Source: Anaerolineales bacterium UBA1136 (GTDB lineage Bacteria > Chloroflexota > Anaerolineae > Anaerolineales > UBA11657). Taken from it: a DNA stretch of 8,687 nucleotides. Position 1 is the stretch's first letter, and each line of letters starts with the position of its first letter. The DNA is taken from positions 1 to 8,687 of the forward strand of contig DCAJ01000094.1 of the NCBI GenBank assembly GCA_002311455.1, in the 5' to 3' direction. Shown piece after piece: positions 1 to 6,962 of this stretch. Under the pieces are notes generated by a model. It made no database searches. It saw only the letters and a list, made by a program, of their open reading frames with translations, and was not told where the DNA came from. Both the position numbers and the translations under genes were made by a program.

Positions 1-722
1 CCTGTTGTGTCAATAACCACATCGGCTCCTTGATTGCCCACAACTTCCTTAATTATTTCTACAGAATCTTCAGGTTTGTCTCTGGCAACAAAAGCATGTG
101 TAACTCCGAAATCTTTTGCCATATCCAACTTATACTCGACAAGGTCAATACCCACTATTGGATAAGCTGAGACCATATCTGCTGCCTGAGCTATATTCAA
201 TCCAACACCACCTACTCCAAAAATTACTACGGATTGACCAATCTTCACATGCGCATCGTTATTGACAACTCCCATGGCTGTAGTAACTGAACAACCTAAT
301 AGAGGAGCTAATTTCAAATCAAACTCCTTCGGTATTATAGTTACACGGTTTTCAGATAAAACAGCAAATTCGTTAAAGGTGGTCACCCAGCCAGCATTAA
401 CTCTAGTACCTTCCCACTTGTACATAGGTGTTTCAGATTGAATACCTTTGCTTAGTCTCCAATGCATAACCACATGATCACCCTTCTCTACAGTTGTAAC
501 ACCAGGCCCAACATCCAAAACCTTGCCAGATCCCTCATGACCAAGAAGATGAGGTAAGAATTTATCCGGTCCTTTAGCTGCTTCAATTTCGTTGATCTGC
601 GCACCACAAATACCACTATAGATTACTTTCACAAGTACCTGACCATGAAACAAATCTCGAGGCATTTCTACATCTGCTACTACCAATGGCTCATTACTCT
701 CCATCAATATCGCGGCTTTCAT
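1..722 (-). CDS. Zinc-dependent alcohol dehydrogenase (MDR family), C-terminal end cut off by the window
   Basis: About 240 codons read without a stop from an ATG at 722 to the window edge; full family members have roughly 340-350 residues. The start MKAAILMESNEPLVV is typical of medium-chain dehydrogenases. The visible catalytic zinc ligands are C39 (SGICGAQINE), H62-E63 (LLGHEGSG) and C144 (LLGCSVTTAMG). The NAD(P)-binding fold begins with GVGGVG at 169-174, and D193 ends strand beta2, which favours NAD over NADP. The cysteine-rich structural-zinc lobe of class I/III alcohol dehydrogenases is missing: residues 84-125 hold no cysteine and read HWRLSKG...VNAGWVTTFNEFAVLSENR instead. An in-frame ATG at 737 would add five residues; 722 was chosen because MKAA is the usual family start. 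It lies 33 bases after the methyltransferase stop, so it is probably cotranscribed. The likely role is oxidation or reduction of a sugar or sugar-alcohol intermediate; the substrate is unknown. Confidence 0.88.
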   Translation of the reverse strand, partial: MKAAILMESNEPLVVADVEMPRDLFHGQVLVKVIYSGICGAQINEIEAAKGPDKFLPHLLGHEGSGKVLDVGPGVTTVEKGDHVVMHWRLSKGIQSETPMYKWEGTRVNAGWVTTFNEFAVLSENRVTIIPKEFDLKLAPLLGCSVTTAMGVVNNDAHVKIGQSVVIFGVGGVGLNIAQAADMVSAYPIVGIDLVEYKLDMAKDFGVTHAFVARDKPEDSVEIIKEVVGNQGADVVIDTT

Positions 723-755
723 ATTCTCTATTATCATGGAATATATCTCACTATA

Positions 756-1421
756 CTACTCAAAATATATAAATTCGTAATCGCCAGTATATCCAAAATG
801 ATTGTATATCCACGGCCATTCTTCATAGTCAAAAAAGGACTCACACGTGAGAGCCCAGCACTGCAAATTGAACTGCTCTTGCTCATTACGATAACTCTCC
901 AACATAATGTATCCCTGCTTACCTACACGTTCCACTTCTGACAATGCAGTTTCCAATTCAAAAACACGTAGATTATGAAAACAACCAAGGGACATTACCA
1001 AATCGAAATCATCATCTTCAAAATTGTAAGAGTCTTGAGCTCTATGAATAAATAGTTCATCCTTAATTTCTGGTCTAGCATCTGAAAGGCCGTGATTTGA
1101 AATGTCAAACCCCGCCACTCGCAATCCAGGAAGAAGCAATTTCATCTCATGGAGCAAATAAGCCTTGCCGCAACCCACATCTAATACACTAGAGTAATTA
1201 TTTAATTCATAATTATCAATAAGATCTTCAGCTACTGGTTTCCAGTGCCCAGGCATATATTTATATCCACCGTAACCATAACGGCGATCACCATCCCAGT
1301 AATCATACTCATACTGTTTTGCCTTTATCATGCAATGTACTTTGTCATCCATCATTCTATCAATATATGTACGGCTAGTAGCCTGATGAAGAGGTGTTAC
1401 ATAATTTACAAGCTTACTCAT
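756..1421 (-). CDS. Class I SAM-dependent methyltransferase of a sugar/polysaccharide cluster
   Basis: This 221-residue protein has the Rossmann-type methyltransferase signature. Motif I is VLDVGCGKAYLL at about 79-90, an acidic end of beta2 is GFDIS (D106), and a post-motif segment is DDFDLVMSLGCFHNL at about 137-151. The N-terminal part carries an aromatic, glycine-rich stretch (YWDGDRRYGYGGYKY, 41-55) and then GHWKPVAEDLI, which I associate with methyltransferases from surface-polysaccharide loci. Such enzymes are cytoplasmic and transfer a methyl group from S-adenosylmethionine to a hydroxyl or carbon of a nucleotide sugar; the acceptor cannot be read from the sequence. The C-terminal third is rich in Trp, Tyr and Phe and may form the acceptor pocket. 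It sits 74 bases after the short transketolase subunit and 18-33 bases before the dehydrogenase. It is preceded by the clearest Shine-Dalgarno sequence in the window, which supports this start. Confidence 0.88.
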   Translation of the reverse strand: MSKLVNYVTPLHQATSRTYIDRMMDDKVHCMIKAKQYEYDYWDGDRRYGYGGYKYMPGHWKPVAEDLIDNYELNNYSSVLDVGCGKAYLLHEMKLLLPGLRVAGFDISNHGLSDARPEIKDELFIHRAQDSYNFEDDDFDLVMSLGCFHNLRVFELETALSEVERVGKQGYIMLESYRNEQEQFNLQCWALTCESFFDYEEWPWIYNHFGYTGDYEFIYFE

Positions 1422-1427
1422 AATATT

Positions 1428-1431
1428 TCCT
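1428..1431 (-). promoter_or_regulatory. Shine-Dalgarno site of the methyltransferase gene
   Basis: On the minus strand the sequence is AGGA, then six bases (AATATT), then ATG at 1421. A second AGGA lies seven bases further upstream (AGGATATAGGA). This is the only near-ideal ribosome binding site among the genes here. It fits a gene that starts independently after a 74-base gap rather than by coupling to the gene before it. Confidence 0.6.
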
Positions 1432-1495
1432 ATATCCTAATACGGTATCGATTGTATTGACTTCTACTACTAAATTTGCACCATCACTATCTCGT

Positions 1496-1990
1496 TTAAG
1501 TAATCGCACTAACAAGCATAGGATCACTCTTAAGACTGATAAATGTGGGTCCCACGATTTCATAAGCTTCACTGGTCATCGCTTCAGTGTCATCGCCATC
1601 CTTAGGAAAAAATGATTTGATATTAGAGAATAACTCCATAAGTTTTTCTCCATTCAGCTCACTATGTGTTGGTCCTTGAGTAGGATAATCTGCGTACCCA
1701 ACAAGTTTCACATTTACATTCTGCTGATCTATATCGAGCTTAATCTGTTCAAAGGGACGTTCAATTAGAAACGGTGTAATGGTATACACCCATGGCTTCA
1801 AACCTTCTAATGCCATGCCAGCAGAAACGCCAATAATACTTTGCTCACAAATACCCATGTTGATAAATCGATTTGAGTGACGCAACCTACAATCATCAAA
1901 AACCCGATACCCTATATCCCCAACTAAAACGTAAATGCTTTCATCTATGTCTGCTAGATCGGCTATCACCTTACCAAAACGACGTCTCAC
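1496..1990 (-). CDS. Transketolase-like C-terminal subunit, pyrimidine-binding domain only
   Basis: This 164-residue protein matches the central (PYR) domain of transketolase-type ThDP enzymes. It shows GDIGY at 24-28 and GICEQSIIGVSAGMALEG at 46-63, where E49 corresponds to the glutamate that activates the thiamine pyrimidine ring. It ends with GPTFISLKSDPML, which normally closes the PYR domain. Split transketolase C-terminal subunits usually have about 300 residues because a third domain follows; here a stop comes directly after the PYR domain and the next 74 bases reopen no frame. The start is GTG at 1990-1988, overlapping the TGA of the N-terminal subunit as GTGA, so the two are probably translated in a coupled way. 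With the upstream subunit it should form one ThDP active site at the subunit interface. The reaction is presumably two-carbon ketol transfer, but the substrates are unknown. Confidence 0.85.
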   Translation of the reverse strand: MRRRFGKVIADLADIDESIYVLVGDIGYRVFDDCRLRHSNRFINMGICEQSIIGVSAGMALEGLKPWVYTITPFLIERPFEQIKLDIDQQNVNVKLVGYADYPTQGPTHSELNGEKLMELFSNIKSFFPKDGDDTEAMTSEAYEIVGPTFISLKSDPMLVSAIT

Positions 1991-2739
1991 GATATACCCA
2001 ATTCCTTTTTGCCAGCTTCTAACTCATCTCCTTTGAGTTTTCTAGCATGCCATCTGGGATCATTTTCAAAAGCCTTTATTCCTTTAGCCTTTGTAGTATG
2101 TGCAATAATAGATCTAGGTTTTCCTCCATTCCTATTACGTCGCAATACATCGATTATTTCTTCAAATGAATGTCCATCTCTGATCACATCACAGTCCCAA
2201 TTAAAGGCCTTAAATTTAAGTGCTAGATCATCAAGAGGCAGACCATCACTAAGTGTAGTGAGTGCCTGTATCTTATTGTAATCAACTAGTAGAGTCATGT
2301 TCTCAAGATTATGCTTGGCACCAATAAGTAATGATTCCCACGTGGTACCCTCTTGACACTCACCATCACTAATCATCACATAAATAGTTCCCTTCTTGTT
2401 TTGTATAGAACGTGCTAGTGCCATACCAGTTGCAATTGGTAAACCGTGGCCAAGACTGCCAGTCGTACAGTGAATACCATTGTCTGGATCTATCTCCAAA
2501 TGTGTGGACATCCTTGGATTAAATCCTTTTTCTTTCAATAACAAGCATAATGGAAAAGACGCATGTGCTTTGCTAAGAATGAATTTATCTTCCTGTACTA
2601 ATATCTCTTCGAAAAGCGCGATCAAAATCTCAATCATGGAGAAACTACCTCCCAGATGAGCTTCACCATGCTCAATAAATGCCTTAAAAGTATCTTGACG
2701 GAGTTTGCTAGCTTTTTTTACCAAATATGAGTATGGCAT
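1987..2739 (-). CDS. Transketolase-like N-terminal subunit, ThDP diphosphate-binding
   Basis: This 250-residue protein is the diphosphate-binding (PP) half of a split transketolase, whose usual length is about 270. Visible landmarks are AHLGGSFS (H28, matching the GHPGGSLS substrate/cofactor region), SKAHAS (H59) and TGSLGHGLPIATG (93-105). The ThDP-Mg motif starts at SDGECQEG (124-131) and closes with DYN (N155). The first residue of the classical GDG is Ser here; the metal-binding Asp125 and Asn155 are kept. A DGH near residue 200 and HTTKAKG also fit transketolase. It starts three bases after the HAD-kinase stop and overlaps the short C-terminal subunit by four bases. The Shine-Dalgarno sequence is poor, so coupling is likely. 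It could supply sedoheptulose-7-phosphate or add a two-carbon unit to a keto-sugar; the sequence cannot separate these. Confidence 0.9.
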   Translation of the reverse strand: MPYSYLVKKASKLRQDTFKAFIEHGEAHLGGSFSMIEILIALFEEILVQEDKFILSKAHASFPLCLLLKEKGFNPRMSTHLEIDPDNGIHCTTGSLGHGLPIATGMALARSIQNKKGTIYVMISDGECQEGTTWESLLIGAKHNLENMTLLVDYNKIQALTTLSDGLPLDDLALKFKAFNWDCDVIRDGHSFEEIIDVLRRNRNGGKPRSIIAHTTKAKGIKAFENDPRWHARKLKGDELEAGKKELGIS

Positions 2740-2742
2740 TTG

Positions 2743-4380
2743 TCAAGTAACTGCAATCTGTGGGTAATATTCCATTACTGCTTTGCAGTAATACTTGGCC
2801 TTTATTAGTTGCTGCTCTAGTACACTTTCGCTATAACCAGCATATGTTTCTAATGCAATTCCTCTAGAGACTTTAAAACCTGGCAGGAATTTGTTAAGAA
2901 CTATCATTGCCCAACGCATTCCATAAAGAGGTTTAGCTGCACAAAGACGTATTTCAAATTCAGGATCGAGCGAAAATATCTCTATCATGGACTCTTCCCA
3001 ATGCAGCACATCCGCATCTTTTAGATTCATTGCTGGATGCCAAATAAAATCTACGGTCAGCTTAACGGGATCATCCCACCCAAAATATTCAAAATCCACA
3101 AAACTCAACTCATTACATTGCTTGAGGGCATTATGAAATCCAAAATCTGAGGGGCTCAAGACCTGATAGTCATACCTCAAATCGTCACATCTAGTAGAAT
3201 TGGGCCAAGATTCGAGAGAATGTTCTTTAAGTCTTTTCCATATTGGGACAAATTCCTCAGTTAAGAAAAATTGCAAGGAAGGCTGTTCGCTTGACACAAG
3301 CAGAAGATTATCCAGTCTATTTTCGACTTGTTCTACTAAATGATTAGCAGACAGACACGCTTCAGTCGCAGCACCAATATCTTCATTTTGCGAAAATCTG
3401 GACAAATGATGCAATTTCTGGATAAATCCAATAGCATCTTGCAAGTCATGGAAATCAGGCTTTTCAACGGATATACCATTTATCCAAGAATAAATTCCCA
3501 AGCCCAAATTTTCATCACCAATTATTGCCTTGGGAATATTGTTCACGCCGTTAGACTGCAAAAATTCTATAGCCCTATATTCAGTTGTCAACCTTGACCT
3601 GCGATCATCTGATCTATCTGGGTAAACCTTAGTTGCGTATTCGTTGCCATCAGAGGCATATATTTTGTATATGTTGCTGTTACCGCCTCTTGGTACTTCA
3701 TCAACTCTGTTAACACTTAAATTAAAAAGCATGGTAAACCACATGCTTACATCGGCAATTGAAGTACATCCAAAAATATAATCATCAATTCCCTGCCAAT
3801 CATTGACAAAATCAGCAATCTGGTCTGCAATTACTTTGTGATTATTGCTGAAGAGAATTTTCCTTGTGTTCGCTGGAAATCCATGATTGGCAAACACCTC
3901 TGCCAAGTCATCAATAAAATAATCACACTGCAGCTCAGCAAGCTTTGCGACTTTATCTTTTCTATTATCAGCAAAAAAGACATTGGTCTTTTTTAGGTCT
4001 AAATAATCAGAGTCAAAGAATCTCTTATCAGTCATCCATTTCATTGCTTCTTTTCTCAAAGGAACATTGTTGGAATCAAAATGACCAAATTCTGTTTTGT
4101 GGCTAACAACAAACACCTGATACCTACGCAACTTGCACTTCATAAGAAATCTTGTAACTCCCGGCATCAATTCAGCACCAACCATATGCTGGCCATAAAC
4201 TAGTCCCTGCAATTTCATCCAGGATGTTTCTCCATATGGTTGTTTACGTAAGTGATCACGTAAAGCAGTTTTGTCGTAGCCACCCAATTCCTCACCAATG
4301 AATCCCTCTGACAAAGCAACGTCTACAAACAACTTGTCATATTTAGCAATAGTGTTATCAAAATCAATACCAATTTTCAT
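2743..4380 (-). CDS. Fusion of HAD-superfamily phosphatase with an aminoglycoside-phosphotransferase-fold kinase
   Basis: This is a two-domain protein of 545 residues. Domain 1 (about 1-200) is HAD-like: IDFDNTI (nucleophile D6, acid D8), VVSHK with S93 as motif II, and FIDDL with D157/D158 as motif IV; a motif III lysine probably lies near 130-143. Domain 2 (about 225-545) is a protein-kinase-like small-molecule kinase. It has a glycine loop RGGNSNIYKI (231-240), ATKVY with K251, TEYRAIEFL with E267, a hinge near YSWINGISV (297-305), a catalytic loop SPSDFGFHN (D412, N417) and the metal-binding FVDFEYFGWDDP (D429). All catalytic residues look intact in both halves. The classical HxD histidine is replaced by Ser in SPSD. 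The protein could remove one phosphate and add another on the same sugar intermediate. It lies two bases after the SDR gene and three before transketolase-N. The substrate is unknown. Confidence 0.87.
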   Translation of the reverse strand: MKIGIDFDNTIAKYDKLFVDVALSEGFIGEELGGYDKTALRDHLRKQPYGETSWMKLQGLVYGQHMVGAELMPGVTRFLMKCKLRRYQVFVVSHKTEFGHFDSNNVPLRKEAMKWMTDKRFFDSDYLDLKKTNVFFADNRKDKVAKLAELQCDYFIDDLAEVFANHGFPANTRKILFSNNHKVIADQIADFVNDWQGIDDYIFGCTSIADVSMWFTMLFNLSVNRVDEVPRGGNSNIYKIYASDGNEYATKVYPDRSDDRRSRLTTEYRAIEFLQSNGVNNIPKAIIGDENLGLGIYSWINGISVEKPDFHDLQDAIGFIQKLHHLSRFSQNEDIGAATEACLSANHLVEQVENRLDNLLLVSSEQPSLQFFLTEEFVPIWKRLKEHSLESWPNSTRCDDLRYDYQVLSPSDFGFHNALKQCNELSFVDFEYFGWDDPVKLTVDFIWHPAMNLKDADVLHWEESMIEIFSLDPEFEIRLCAAKPLYGMRWAMIVLNKFLPGFKVSRGIALETYAGYSESVLEQQLIKAKYYCKAVMEYYPQIAVT

Positions 4381-4382
4381 TT

Positions 4383-5387
4383 CTAAGATAGATTAGCGGA
4401 TTGCATTCTCTTTATATTGAAATACATTTCATCTTCTAGTGAATTGTGGAAAAGACCCCGACTAAAGGCTACCAGCAAATCATTCACAGCCTCAATTACT
4501 GTGTGCCGAGATTCAAAATTGAGCTCCTCTCTAATTTTTTTCGATGAAATATGGTATGAACGCTCATCCTCGGTTGATTGAGTAGCAATTTCTACATTTT
4601 CACCAACAACATCACGAACTATATTGGCAATATCTCGGACACTATGGTTATGATAACCGGCATTATAAACTTTGCCATTAATGTCACTATCTGACCACTG
4701 CAGTGACTTTACATAAATATCTGTCATGTCCTCGATATGTATGTTGGGTCGCATTTGAGCCCCACCAAAAACAGTAATCTTGCCCTTATTGACGGCATGG
4801 TTAGTGAGAATATTAACCGTCAAATCAAACCTCATACGTGGTGAATATCCACATACTGTAGCAGGTCGGAGTATCAGTGTCTTAAAACTATCTGTGCGCT
4901 TCTTCAATAGTATTTCTTCACACAAAGCTTTATATTTCGAATAGTCAGTAAGAGGTTCTAAGGATAGGTCTTCTGTGACATTTATTTCTTTTTTGACTCC
5001 ATAAACACTGGAAGACGAAGCATAAACAAATCGATTGACTCCATCGTCCCGAGCAATATCAACCAAGGGTATAAAAGCGTCGTAGTTGATTGATTTTCCT
5101 AACTCAGGATTTAGTTCGAAACTTGGATCGTTGGAAATACAAGCTAAGTGAATAATAGAATCACAACCAGGAATAATTCTTCGGAGTAATTTCGAATCGC
5201 GTATATCACCCTTAATCTGCTCTAGGCCAGGATGGTCTTTTACAGAACTAAGCACATGATCACCGTACAGGAATAAATCTATCACTTTGACAAAGTAGCC
5301 TGCATGCAGAAGCTTAGGAACTAATACAGCTCCAACATATCCGGCACCTCCAGTAACAAGCACAGTTTTCATTCTTGACATTCTCAT
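4383..5387 (-). CDS. Extended SDR, NAD-dependent nucleotide-sugar epimerase/dehydratase
   Basis: This 334-residue protein has the extended short-chain dehydrogenase layout. The NAD-binding glycine motif is GGAGYVG (13-19), D37 sits at the end of beta2, GDIRD is at 60-64, LACISNDPSFELNPELG at 81-97, YASSSSVYG at 122-130, and the catalytic Tyr149xxxLys153 is in DYSKYK. RPNIHIEDMTD at 213-223 is the usual substrate-domain signature. It belongs to the WcaG/GalE-like group; the SNDPSFELNPELG segment recalls SDRs of surface-polysaccharide loci whose substrates are not assigned. The ATG at 5387 overlaps the kinase stop as ATGA, which suggests coupling. The in-frame ATG at 5372 (MKTVLVTGG) matches the family start better, so the first five residues are uncertain. 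It probably epimerises, dehydrates or reduces the sugar nucleotide made by the neighbouring nucleotidyltransferase. Confidence 0.9.
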   Translation of the reverse strand: MRMSRMKTVLVTGGAGYVGAVLVPKLLHAGYFVKVIDLFLYGDHVLSSVKDHPGLEQIKGDIRDSKLLRRIIPGCDSIIHLACISNDPSFELNPELGKSINYDAFIPLVDIARDDGVNRFVYASSSSVYGVKKEINVTEDLSLEPLTDYSKYKALCEEILLKKRTDSFKTLILRPATVCGYSPRMRFDLTVNILTNHAVNKGKITVFGGAQMRPNIHIEDMTDIYVKSLQWSDSDINGKVYNAGYHNHSVRDIANIVRDVVGENVEIATQSTEDERSYHISSKKIREELNFESRHTVIEAVNDLLVAFSRGLFHNSLEDEMYFNIKRMQSANLS

Positions 5388-6910
5388 TTCATCAATGATG
5401 TAATTGACTTGCTTAGTGTAGTGGAGTTCAAGGGTTGACTATTGCCTAGTTGAGCTACCATTTGAGCTCCTACCACATTACCTATCAAAGCAACAATATC
5501 CCAAGGTGCATCTAACTTTACTAGTAAAGAAGTGACTGCAAATACAGCATCACCAGCTCCTACACGGTCAAGCACACGAACTGCAAGAGCTGGTGCCTCA
5601 ACGAACCCTGTTTTAGGTCCATAATGTAAGCTTCCCGACTTTCCTCGAGTGACTGTAAAGCGCGGACAGTCGATCCGACGCATGACTTCAGATAATTGAA
5701 CACGCACATCACCGTCTCGCTGTCTAGTTTCAACTTGCACCTCATGTTCCTGTAGACACACATAATCGGCTTTACTGTACTTTGAAACAGGGTTAAATCC
5801 ACGATTTCCAGCATTGGATTGGACATTCATAGCAAGAAATGGAGATTTATCACACAGCATGGAAATAGATTCGTTGGTAAGCATTCCATGACCATAATCT
5901 GCCACTATTACTAGGTCTCTATTCTTTAAAGATTGTTGCAATGTATTTAGTAATATGTCAGCATCTTCACCATTTGTAATATGGTCACGCATTTCATATA
6001 TCTCTAGCAACTTATTGCCTGAGTAGCGGTCTACTATCCGCCGTTTATGAATGGTAGGAGATTGAGATTTTGTCAACAAAACCGGATCAACATTAGACTC
6101 TAGCGATGCTCGAACAAAATCTTCACTGCGATGAGTATCTCCCAACTGTGTCACTAACTTAACTTCATCGCATAAGCCAGCAAGGTGATTGGCAATAGCC
6201 AAGCTCCCACCAGCATAAGTCTCAATTACTCCTTGCAGTACAGCCAAAACAGGATCTTTTGTTGACTTACCAATACCAGAGCCAAATAAGTATTCATCTA
6301 TGATAGCCTCGCCCACTACCAGGGGACAAATTGTGGACATGCGATCCATCCAGCTCAACACTTCATCTACAGAATATTTTGCACGAAAATCACTTAGGTA
6401 TCTTTGAACTTCAGTAGAGAAAGCAGAAAAGTGCCTGTTCAATAAACTAGATGAACTAAATGTTATTCCACCTGTCACACAAAATTCTCCTCCAATTGAG
6501 CGTATGGTATCCACCTCTGATACTATGCCTCCGGTAATATCTTCGTCTGGCAAACTATACTCTGGGCCTTTGACGTATATATCTGGGTTCAAAATCTTGA
6601 TGGTGTCAACCGATAGAGGCCATCTATTGATTGCAACAAAATCAACCGCAGCCATCGCAGCTATAGCCTCTGCTCTTATATCATGTGTAAATGCAGGCCG
6701 ATGTGGGCCTTTGTTTACATGATCGTCCTGAGTTACTGTAACTACTAATATATCGGCCATGGATTTTGCTTCTTCAAAATGCCGAATATGACCAAGGTGT
6801 AGCAAATCAAACACGCCGTGAGAGTGAACCACTTTTTTGCCTTTTGATCTAAGTGCTTTAAGAATAATTGAAAGCTCATCAAGATCTTTGACTTTATGAT
6901 TGTTATACAT
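5384..6910 (-). CDS. Bifunctional nucleotidyltransferase plus PfkB sugar kinase, HldE/RfaE-like with reversed domain order
   Basis: The N-terminal domain (about 20-160) is a cytidylyltransferase-fold sugar-phosphate nucleotidyltransferase: HGVFDLLHLGHIRHFEEA with the HxGH motif at 38-41, then VTQDDHVNKGPHRP and VKGPEY (113-118), and it ends with GITFSSSSLLN. The C-terminal domain (about 180-505) is a PfkB/ribokinase-type kinase: TYAGGSLAIANHLAGL at 231-246, VADYGHGML at 336-344, and the anion-hole and catalytic-base motif DRVGAGDAVFAVTS at 448-461 (D454). E. coli HldE has the same two activities, but the kinase comes first. By analogy this enzyme phosphorylates a sugar at C1 and then makes an NDP-sugar, possibly ADP- or CDP-linked. 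A heptose is plausible but not shown. It starts 52 bases after the upstream epimerase with no good Shine-Dalgarno sequence and overlaps the next gene by four bases. Confidence 0.9.
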   Translation of the reverse strand: MYNNHKVKDLDELSIILKALRSKGKKVVHSHGVFDLLHLGHIRHFEEAKSMADILVVTVTQDDHVNKGPHRPAFTHDIRAEAIAAMAAVDFVAINRWPLSVDTIKILNPDIYVKGPEYSLPDEDITGGIVSEVDTIRSIGGEFCVTGGITFSSSSLLNRHFSAFSTEVQRYLSDFRAKYSVDEVLSWMDRMSTICPLVVGEAIIDEYLFGSGIGKSTKDPVLAVLQGVIETYAGGSLAIANHLAGLCDEVKLVTQLGDTHRSEDFVRASLESNVDPVLLTKSQSPTIHKRRIVDRYSGNKLLEIYEMRDHITNGEDADILLNTLQQSLKNRDLVIVADYGHGMLTNESISMLCDKSPFLAMNVQSNAGNRGFNPVSKYSKADYVCLQEHEVQVETRQRDGDVRVQLSEVMRRIDCPRFTVTRGKSGSLHYGPKTGFVEAPALAVRVLDRVGAGDAVFAVTSLLVKLDAPWDIVALIGNVVGAQMVAQLGNSQPLNSTTLSKSITSLMK

Positions 6911-6962
6911 AGAAAAAATTAATTTTGATTATTTACTGATAAGAAAGTGTAAATCTTCCAAT

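Noticed and set aside
645..941. Plus-strand open frame of 98 codons
   Set aside because: It lies antisense across the start of the dehydrogenase and the end of the methyltransferase, both well supported by motifs, and its translation is low-complexity Ile/Tyr/Leu without any domain.
1439..1458. Inverted repeat AATAC...GTATT between the transketolase and methyltransferase genes, considered as a terminator
   Set aside because: Five A-T-rich pairs with a 10-base loop and no U run make a weak structure; it is more likely chance.
1245..1460. Plus-strand open frame of 71 codons with hydrophobic, Ile-rich translation that could be taken for a membrane peptide
   Set aside because: It is antisense to the glycine/tyrosine-rich start of the methyltransferase; the hydrophobic look is a by-product of AT-rich antisense codons.
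2009..2281. Plus-strand open frame of 90 codons
   Set aside because: It is fully antisense to the transketolase N-terminal subunit, which has clear ThDP motifs, and no ribosome binding site is seen.
3340..3597. Plus-strand open frame of 85 codons
   Set aside because: It is fully antisense to the kinase domain of the HAD-kinase fusion and has no recognisable motif.
5560..5826. Minus-strand open frame of 88 codons in another frame
   Set aside because: It lies inside the PfkB kinase domain coding region, whose GAGD motif and full-length frame are convincing.
6504..6722. Plus-strand open frame of 72 codons
   Set aside because: It is antisense to the nucleotidyltransferase domain with its HxGH and VKGPEY motifs.
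6911..6962. AT-rich gap with the palindrome AAAATTAATTTT, considered as an operator or promoter
   Set aside because: In such AT-rich DNA a 12-base A/T palindrome is easily expected by chance, and no paired promoter boxes or second copy are visible.
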